A stretch of DNA of 64,000 bases. Source: JALZMG01 sp963844175. Lineage in GTDB: Bacteria > Actinomycetota > Acidimicrobiia > Acidimicrobiales > Ilumatobacteraceae. The DNA is taken from positions 124,001 to 188,000 of the forward strand of contig CAWJNE010000021.1 of assembly GCA_963844175.1 (NCBI GenBank). Direction: 5' to 3'. The notes under the pieces were generated by a model. The model searched no databases and was not told the origin of the DNA. It was given only the letters and a program-made list of their open reading frames with translations. Positions 58,475 through 64,000 of this stretch are shown piece by piece. Position 1 is the stretch's first letter; every line of letters starts with the position of its first letter. The translations under genes and the position numbers were made by a program.

Positions 58475-59842
58475 TTGCGCAGACTAGCGATCGGCCTGCT
58501 CAGCGCCGCCGTCGTCACGTTGCTGGCGCCCGGCGGCGCCGGCGCGCAAGGCGACGACGACACGGCGGCGAACGGCACCGCAGGCACCGTCGACGTGCTG
58601 CAGGTCAGCGGCCTGTTCGACCCGATCACGATCGAGGCCATCGACGACGCCATCACCACGGCCGAGGTGGACGGCGCCCAGGCCCTCGTGCTGCAGGTCG
58701 ACAGCGCCGGAGCCGTCGTCGGGCGCGACGAGATCGAAGGGTTGCTCGAGCGCATCGCCGACGCCCCGGTCCCCGTCGCCCTGTGGGTCGGTCCATCGGG
58801 CGCCCGCCTGTACGGCCTGCCGGCCCAGCTCCTGGCCGTGGTCGACGTGAGCGGCATGTCGCCGGGATCGCGGGTCGGTCACGTCGGCGTGCCCCTTCGT
58901 CCCGGGGGCGAGACGATCGACCTCGGCATCGCCGAGGAACGTTTGCGCGAGGGCTCGCTCGGCCTGTCGGAGGCGCGCCAGCTCGACGTGTTCGACCAGC
59001 GCGTGCCCGACGAGGGGATCCCGACGATCGCCAGCATGGTCAACGCGCTCGACGGTTACCAGGAGGGCGGCGTCGTCCTCGAGACGTCGCAGGAGTCCTT
59101 CGCCGAGGACGGCACGCCGCGCCGGGACACGACAGCCACCGTCCGGTTCTCCAAGCTGGGTCTGGTCGACGAGCTGTTCCACACCGTCGCCTCACCAGCC
59201 GTCACCTACCTGCTGCTGCTCATCGGCCTGGCGCTGCTGGTCTTCGAGTTCTTCACCGCCGGCATCGGCGTCGCTGGGGTCGTCGGGGCCGTCAGCCTGG
59301 TGCTGGCCTGCACGGGGTTGGCCACCCTGCCAGCCCGGGGGTGGGCGGTCGCCCTGTTGATCCTGGCCATGCTGGCCTTCGCCGTCGATGTGCAGGTCGG
59401 GCTCCCCCGCCTGTGGACCGGCATCGGGGTGGTGTTGACGATCGCCGGGAGCTTCTGGCTGTTCGAGCCCCTGCCCGGCGTCACGCTGCGCCCGTCCTGG
59501 TTGGCGCTGGTCGCCGGCATCGGCGGCGTCACGCTGGCCTTCGTCGTCGGCATGCCGTCAATGGTGCGGACCCGATTCGCCACCCCGACGATCGGTCGGG
59601 AGTGGATGGTCGGCGAGATCGGCGACGTGGTCGACGCCGTCGATCCGGACGGGGTGGTCAGCGTCGGCGACGCCCGATGGCGGGCCCGGACCAACCGCGC
59701 AACGCCGGTCGCTGCCGGAGACCAGGTGCGGGTCGTGGCCATCGACGGTGTGACGCTGGAGGTCGAGCCGCTGGAGGGCGCCGCTCGCGATCACCGGGAA
59801 CGTCGCCGCAAGCGCACCGAAGGGTCGGAGACCGCCTCGTAA
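58475..59842 (+). CDS. NfeD-family membrane serine-protease-like protein (long form)
   Basis: 455 aa. A signal peptide (LAIGLLSAAVVTLLAPGGAGA) leads to a ClpP-like domain (VDVLQVSGLFDPITIEAIDD; ALVLQVDSAGAVVGRDEIEG; MSPGSRVGHVGVPL, with the Ser region), then four or five membrane helices (LLLLIGLALLVFEFFTAGIG and on) and the C-terminal OB-fold NfeDB domain (GREWMVGEIGDVVDAVDPDG). Partners are usually SPFH/stomatin proteins, none here. TTG start, divergent from the ArsA-like gene. Confidence 0.85.
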   Translation: MRRLAIGLLSAAVVTLLAPGGAGAQGDDDTAANGTAGTVDVLQVSGLFDPITIEAIDDAITTAEVDGAQALVLQVDSAGAVVGRDEIEGLLERIADAPVPVALWVGPSGARLYGLPAQLLAVVDVSGMSPGSRVGHVGVPLRPGGETIDLGIAEERLREGSLGLSEARQLDVFDQRVPDEGIPTIASMVNALDGYQEGGVVLETSQESFAEDGTPRRDTTATVRFSKLGLVDELFHTVASPAVTYLLLLIGLALLVFEFFTAGIGVAGVVGAVSLVLACTGLATLPARGWAVALLILAMLAFAVDVQVGLPRLWTGIGVVLTIAGSFWLFEPLPGVTLRPSWLALVAGIGGVTLAFVVGMPSMVRTRFATPTIGREWMVGEIGDVVDAVDPDGVVSVGDARWRARTNRATPVAAGDQVRVVAIDGVTLEVEPLEGAARDHRERRRKRTEGSETAS

Positions 59843-59906
59843 ACCCTGTGTGAACAGCGCCCGGACCCCATTGCTCCGCTCGCCGGTCGTTCCTAGCTTC
59901 GGCTCG

Positions 59907-60161
59907 GTGAACGTGGTGAACCTGACGTGGCAGCAGGCCGGGTCGTGCCGGGCTCCGGGTGCGGCGGCCGACTTCTACCCCCCGATGCACGTCGAGCGAC
60001 GGCACGAGCGGCTGGCCCGTGAGCATCGTGCCAAGCAGATCTGCGAGGCGTGTCCCGTGCGCCAGCGATGCCTCGAGCACGCCGTCGACACGGACGAGCG
60101 CTACGGCATCTGGGGAGGGCTCGACCAGGACGAACGCCGCTCCCTGCGCAGGACCGCCTGA
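59907..60161 (+). CDS. WhiB-family iron-sulfur transcriptional regulator
   Basis: 84 aa. Four [4Fe-4S] cysteines: one in AGSCRAPGA, then IC-EAC-PVRQRC (Cys-x2-Cys-x5-Cys), followed by the GIWGGLDQDERR turn and a basic tail. WhiB proteins bind sigma factor region 4 and sense redox or NO. The GTG at 59907 is chosen; TAGCTT lies 7 nt upstream, so the transcript is probably leaderless. Confidence 0.92.
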   Translation: MNVVNLTWQQAGSCRAPGAAADFYPPMHVERRHERLAREHRAKQICEACPVRQRCLEHAVDTDERYGIWGGLDQDERRSLRRTA

Positions 60162-60193
60162 TCCCCGTCCTCCCATCCGATGTGAAGACTCGG

Positions 60194-61924
60194 TCAGGGT
60201 GGGGGGAGCTTCGGACCAGCGATGCGGACATCGCCGCGACGACGGGTGACCCCCCGCGCGTCGAGCTCGGCCAGCAGCGGCACGGCGTGCTTGCGGGTGA
60301 TGCCAGCGACCTCCCGGAACGAGCTGACCGTGAAGCCGTCCGGGTCGACGGCCAGCAGCCCGGCAACGAGGCGGGCCGCTGACGTCACGGCGTCGGTGTG
60401 GAACCACAGTCCGTCCCGCTCGACGAGCAGCCCCCGTTGGGCCAGCGCCCGCAGTTCGGCCGGCGGCACCCCGATCGGCGGATCCGGCGCCAGCCCACCG
60501 GCCGCCAACGTGGCCAGCACCGGGTGGTCGCGCAGCGGGTCGGCGGCGGCGGCCCGCCGGACCATCGCCGCATCCACGGCCAAGTCGTCAAGGGTCTCCA
60601 GCGCGGCGCGCTGGTGCTCGTCGAGCGTCGCCAGCTCGACGCCGAGCGGCCCGGCCTCGTCGACACGCTGGCGGATCGCCGCCACGGACGCCTGCAACGC
60701 GGCGTCGGAGACCACCCAGCGACCGACGGTCGGCGCCCGCACCTCGCCGGTCAGCAGCTCCAGCTCGTCGGCCGCCACCCACCCCCGCTCGGCCACCACC
60801 CGGTCGACGTCGCGGTCCGGCCGGGCTCGCGATGCCGGGCGCACCGGTGCGACGTCGAGCACCTCGCCGCCGCCGACGGTCTCGTCGCGCCCGGTCTCCC
60901 GGAGCACGTACCGATCACCGGGGAGCAGCGGCAGCTCGACCGGCAGGTGGAGGCGTACGACGCCCGCCGCACCGGGGCGCACGGACTCGTCGCCGATCAC
61001 CCGCAGGCGCACGGCGTGCTCACCGGCCCCGAGGTAGGCCAGGTAGGCGCCACGGCGGGACACCTCGTGGTCCAGCGTGGGCAGGACGGACAGCGACGCA
61101 TCGACCATCGCCGTCGAGCGCCACCGCCCGGCGGTCACCACGACATCGCCGCGCCGCACCTCCTCGTGGCCGACGCCGGCCAGGTTGAGCGCGACGCGGT
61201 GCCCGGGCCCGATCGAGTCGACCGCTTGACCGAGCGTCTGGATGGCGCGGACGCGCGCCGGCCGGCCGCCCGGCTCGACGACGACCGCTTGATCGGCGCG
61301 CAGCGATCCGTCGGTCAGCGTTCCGGTGACCACCGTGCCGCTCCCCCGGGCGGCGAAGGCTCGGTCGATCCACAGGCGGGGCCGGTGGCGGTCAGGGGCG
61401 GCCGGCGTGCGACGCGCCAGGCCGGCCAGCTCGCGGATCAAGCGGTCGATGCCCTCACCCGTCGGCGTGGCAACGGGCACGACCGGGGCGCCGGCGAGGA
61501 ACGACCGGTCCAGCCGCTCGGCCACCTCCAGCGTCGCCAGCTCGACGAGCTCCGGGTCGTCGAGCACGTCCACCTTGGTGAGGGCGACGATCCCGTTGCG
61601 CACGCCGACCAACTCGAGGATCCGCAGGTGCTCCTCGCTCTGGGGCTTCCACCCCTCGGTCGCCGCGACGACGAACAGGCAGGCGTCGACACCACCCACC
61701 CCGGCGAGCATGTTGCGCAGGAACCGCACGTGGCCCGGGACGTCGACGAAGCTGATCTCCTCCGCACCGGTCTCGTCGGCCACGATGGTGTGGGCGAACC
61801 CGAGGTCGATCGTCAGGCCCCGCCGCCGCTCCTCCTCCCACCGGTCGGGGTCCGTGCCCGTCAGCTCCCGCACCAGTGAGGACTTGCCGTGGTCGACGTG
61901 TCCAGCGGTCGCGATCACCCGCAT
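60194..61924 (-). CDS. selB: Selenocysteine-specific elongation factor SelB
   Basis: 576 aa. The GTPase domain has G1 TAGHVDHGKSSL, switch I EEERRRGLTIDLGFA, G3 VDVPGHVRFLRNM and G4 LTKVDV. EF-Tu-like domains II and III (RAFAARGSGTVVTGTLTDGS) follow, then the winged-helix domain IV that binds the SECIS hairpin (GFTVSSFREVAGITRKHAVP). It delivers Sec-tRNA to UGA codons. Its start overlaps the end of selA by 10 nt. Confidence 0.95.
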   Translation of the reverse strand: MRVIATAGHVDHGKSSLVRELTGTDPDRWEEERRRGLTIDLGFAHTIVADETGAEEISFVDVPGHVRFLRNMLAGVGGVDACLFVVAATEGWKPQSEEHLRILELVGVRNGIVALTKVDVLDDPELVELATLEVAERLDRSFLAGAPVVPVATPTGEGIDRLIRELAGLARRTPAAPDRHRPRLWIDRAFAARGSGTVVTGTLTDGSLRADQAVVVEPGGRPARVRAIQTLGQAVDSIGPGHRVALNLAGVGHEEVRRGDVVVTAGRWRSTAMVDASLSVLPTLDHEVSRRGAYLAYLGAGEHAVRLRVIGDESVRPGAAGVVRLHLPVELPLLPGDRYVLRETGRDETVGGGEVLDVAPVRPASRARPDRDVDRVVAERGWVAADELELLTGEVRAPTVGRWVVSDAALQASVAAIRQRVDEAGPLGVELATLDEHQRAALETLDDLAVDAAMVRRAAAADPLRDHPVLATLAAGGLAPDPPIGVPPAELRALAQRGLLVERDGLWFHTDAVTSAARLVAGLLAVDPDGFTVSSFREVAGITRKHAVPLLAELDARGVTRRRGDVRIAGPKLPPP

Positions 61925-63174
61925 CTGAGGGCGTCGACGATCACCTCGTCGTCGGTCGGCTCGACAGCGCGCAGGTCGAGGATGGTGCGACCCTCGCGGG
62001 CGCGAGCGATCACGGGCGGGTCATGAGCGCGCAGTGCGGCGGTGCGATCGCCGGCGAGGTCGACCCCGAACGACGGGATCGTGACGCCGGGCGCCGAGCC
62101 CGCACCGGGAACCGCCTCGGTGGCCAACGCCGTGGCCCCGGTGGCGGCGGCGATCTCCTCGGCGCGCCGGCGGAGCTCGTCGACGGGCGTGGCGACCATG
62201 CGCCAGAACGGGATCGTGCCCACCACGTCGCGCCGCAAGTACGCCAGCGCCAGCGATTGCAGCGCCCCGAGCACGAGGCCACCCGGTCGAAGGGCACGTG
62301 CCAGCGGATGCCGTGCGCAGCGCTCGACGAGGTCGCGCCGACCGGCGATGACACCGGCCTGCGGGCCGCCGAGCAGCTTGTCCCCGCTGAACGTGACCAG
62401 CGAGGCGCCGGCCGCCAACGTCTGGCGCGCCGCCGGCTCGCCGCCGAGCCACGCCGGCGGAGGTCCGGGCAGCCAGGGGCAATCGGCGTCGACCAGCCCG
62501 CTGCCGAGATCGGCCACGACGGGCACACCGAGGACGGCCAGCTCGGCCACCGACGTTTCCTCGACGAACCCGTCGACGCGGAAGTTGCTCGGGTGGACCT
62601 TGAGCACCAGCGCCACGTCGGCGCCGGCCCGGCCGATCGCCCGCCGGTAGTCCTCGAGGCGGGTGCGGTTCGTCGTGCCGACGTCGAGCAGCCGCGCCCC
62701 CGACTGCTCCATCACCTCAGGGACCCGGAAGCCGCCGCCGATCTCGACGCTCTCACCGCGGCTCACGGGCACCTCGCGACCCGCGGCCAGCGCGGCCAGC
62801 ACCAGCAGCACGGCCGCCGCGTTGTTGTTGACCACCACCGCCGCCTCGGCATCGCACAGCCGCGCCAGCAGCGTGCCGACCGCCCGCTGGCGCGACCCGC
62901 GTTCACCGGTGGCGAGGTCGAGCTCGAGCGACGTGGCCCGGGCCGGTTGCTGGTGGGCCAGCGGCGCACGGCCCAGGTTCGTGTGCAGCAGGACACCGGT
63001 GGCGTTGACGACGTCGGTCAGCAGCGTGCGGCGCAGCGCCTCGGCCCGCGCCGGCGCCTCGGCGACCGCGCCGGCAGCGATCGCACCTCGGGCGACGTCG
63101 ACGAGCAGCGGGTGGGGCAGGCCTGACGAGGCGAGGGATCGGGCCAGCGCATCGACCGACGGCGGGCGCTCCAT
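61915..63174 (-). CDS. selA: L-seryl-tRNA(Sec) selenium transferase SelA
   Basis: 419-aa PLP enzyme. VVNATGVLLHTNLGRAPLA is the family start, AAVVVNNNAAAVLLVLAALA follows, and the PLP Lys is in LVTFSGDKLLGGPQAGVI. It converts Ser-tRNA(Sec) to Sec-tRNA(Sec) with selenophosphate. The ATG at 63174 is preferred over 63207 because the latter would overlap the dut start region. selC and selD are not in the window. Confidence 0.95.
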   Translation of the reverse strand: MERPPSVDALARSLASSGLPHPLLVDVARGAIAAGAVAEAPARAEALRRTLLTDVVNATGVLLHTNLGRAPLAHQQPARATSLELDLATGERGSRQRAVGTLLARLCDAEAAVVVNNNAAAVLLVLAALAAGREVPVSRGESVEIGGGFRVPEVMEQSGARLLDVGTTNRTRLEDYRRAIGRAGADVALVLKVHPSNFRVDGFVEETSVAELAVLGVPVVADLGSGLVDADCPWLPGPPPAWLGGEPAARQTLAAGASLVTFSGDKLLGGPQAGVIAGRRDLVERCARHPLARALRPGGLVLGALQSLALAYLRRDVVGTIPFWRMVATPVDELRRRAEEIAAATGATALATEAVPGAGSAPGVTIPSFGVDLAGDRTAALRAHDPPVIARAREGRTILDLRAVEPTDDEVIVDALRCG

Positions 63175-63215
63175 CGGCGCCGAGGCTACCGATGGCGTTC
63201 GTAGCATCCCGGGCG

Positions 63216-63668
63216 ATGGCCGCCGACGAACAACACCTCGGCGTGCCGGTGCACCGGCTCGATCCCGATCTCCCGCTGCCGCGCTACGCCCACGCGGGCG
63301 ACGCCGGGCTGGACCTCCACGCTCGGGACGGCGCCCGGCTCACCGCCGGCGGCGGGCGAGCCCTCGTGCCGACGGGCATCGCCATCGCCATCCCGCCCGG
63401 CCACGCCGCCTTCGTCCTGCCGCGCAGCGGGTTGGCGTTGCGCAACGGCGTCACGGTGGTCAACGCTCCGGGGCTGATCGACGCCGCTTACCGCGGCGAG
63501 GTCAAGGTCGTCATGCTGAACACCGACCCGGAGGAGGACTACGAGGTCCACCGCGGCGACCGGATCGCTCAGCTCGTCGTCCAGCGCGTCGAAGCAGTGG
63601 TGTGGCAGGTCGTCGATCGGCTCGACGGCGAGGACCGCGGCGGCGGCTTCGGTCATTCCGGCCGCTGA
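63216..63668 (+). CDS. dut: dUTP diphosphatase
   Basis: 150 aa trimeric dUTPase with its motifs in order: AGDAGLDLHA (1), LPRSGLALRNGV (2), NAPGLIDAAYRGEVKVVMLN (3), RGDRIAQLVVQRV (4) and the flexible C-terminal motif 5, DRGGGFGHSGR. It hydrolyses dUTP to dUMP, keeping uracil out of DNA. TAGCAT lies 8 nt before the ATG at 63216; an ATG at 63192 is also in frame. Confidence 0.94.
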   Translation: MAADEQHLGVPVHRLDPDLPLPRYAHAGDAGLDLHARDGARLTAGGGRALVPTGIAIAIPPGHAAFVLPRSGLALRNGVTVVNAPGLIDAAYRGEVKVVMLNTDPEEDYEVHRGDRIAQLVVQRVEAVVWQVVDRLDGEDRGGGFGHSGR

Positions 63669-63682
63669 CCCGAGCCGGACGA

Positions 63683-64000
63683 CTACTTCCAGGCGAACAC
63701 GGGCTGCTCGAAGCCGGCCACCGGGTCGGCGCGACCCTCCAGCGCCAGCCAGCGGAACTGCACCAGGACCGCGCCGGTCGGGGCGTGGATCAGGTCGTTG
63801 CCGAGCGGCACCTGCACGACCGGGCGGTCGCTCTCGGGGATGTCGATGAAGCGCGGCGAATCGGCGCGGCACAGCTGGTGCAGACCGACCCGGTAGGCCG
63901 CCAGCACCTCGCCCGGTTCCGGCGCGAGGTCGAGTCGCCCGCCGCCCCACAGCACGACGGGCGTGATCACGAACCCCGACCGCGTCGGGTAGTCGTCGAG
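63683..64000 (-). CDS. NUDIX hydrolase (CoA-diphosphatase-like), C-terminal part
   Basis: The gene runs off the right edge; 105 codons are visible, open to the last base. The sequence YPTRSGFVITPVVLWGGGR, RADSPRFIDIPESDRPVVQV and IHAPTGAVLVQFRWLALEGR matches the C-terminal part of mycobacterial NUDIX proteins of the CoA pyrophosphatase group. The NUDIX box itself is outside the window, so activity cannot be judged. Confidence 0.75.
   Translation of the reverse strand, partial: LDDYPTRSGFVITPVVLWGGGRLDLAPEPGEVLAAYRVGLHQLCRADSPRFIDIPESDRPVVQVPLGNDLIHAPTGAVLVQFRWLALEGRADPVAGFEQPVFAWK

Noticed and set aside
60194..63174. Frameshifted genes as selenoproteins, since selAB are present
   Set aside because: At each site the conserved sequence changes frame rather than crossing an in-frame TGA, so UGA recoding cannot explain them.

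Overview
The window is high-GC DNA coding densely on both strands. Its gene content points to an actinomycete, probably of the class Acidimicrobiia. The markers are a WhiB-like iron-sulfur regulator, a WXG100 protein, a mycothiol-type DinB/maleylpyruvate-isomerase domain, an MhuD-type heme-degrading protein, a SARP/BTAD domain and a TrcRS/MprAB-like two-component system. The phylum is well supported; the class is inference. Many genes lie 7-9 nt downstream of a TANNNT -10 box with no Shine-Dalgarno, so leaderless transcription looks common.

Layout. 0-3 kb: the end of disA (c-di-AMP synthesis), a CoA-disulfide-reductase-like flavoprotein and a Xi-class glutathione transferase homologue. 3-13 kb (minus strand): a full Tad/Flp pilus operon running prepilin peptidase, CpaB, TadZ, TadA, TadB, TadC, Flp-like pilin, two TadE-like proteins and a TadG-like protein. 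It ends in a 986-aa membrane protein carrying two LysM domains and a BTAD domain. Most junctions are 4-nt overlaps. The only wide gaps hold copies of a ~54-bp repeat that begins exactly at the preceding stop codon. 13-19 kb: M23 peptidase, methionine aminopeptidase with a SEC-C motif, copper and cytochrome-oxidase maturation genes (PCuAC, TlpA-like, cytochrome c, SCO1), pantothenate kinase and an orphan N6 methylase. 19-25 kb: a serine hydrolase, a frameshifted M14 carboxypeptidase, a mycothiol-type DinB protein, a HAD phosphatase, an HTH regulator whose start lies in a repeat-like sequence, a frameshifted MTH1187-type protein, a WXG100 protein and an M20 amidohydrolase.

25-35 kb: a cell-surface glycan segment with GH38 alpha-mannosidase, GT2 and GT39-type membrane glycosyltransferase. 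Beside it lie a secreted Thr/Ser/Glu/Pro-repeat protein, a histidine kinase/response regulator pair, a YceI-like protein and an exported intradiol-dioxygenase-fold protein. 35-46 kb: acyl-CoA ligase, CaiB-type CoA transferase, ATP-dependent DNA ligase, kynureninase, MhuD homologue, and lysC and asd of the aspartate pathway. 46-56 kb: a more accessory stretch with hydrolases, an acyl desaturase, a MarR-GNAT fusion under a 28-bp palindrome, a proline-racemase-family enzyme, a decayed regulator, an LPETG protein, a frameshifted calcium-repeat lipoprotein, a beta-lactamase-fold protein lacking its catalytic residues, and tRNA-Pro(CGG). 56-64 kb: a receiver-domain protein, two ArsA/Get3-like ATPases (one frameshifted), NfeD, WhiB, SelB and SelA, dUTPase and the end of a NUDIX hydrolase.

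The most unusual feature is a dispersed repeat superfamily sharing the core CTCGCTCGCTC(C)GAAGACTC. One form is a ~54-bp element with ATGAGCGA/TCGCTCAT ends. The other is a 183-bp element with ~21-bp inverted ends plus a deletion derivative. Most copies sit on stop codons. Single-base frameshifts in five conserved genes suggest either a long-read or metagenomic assembly, or local gene decay.
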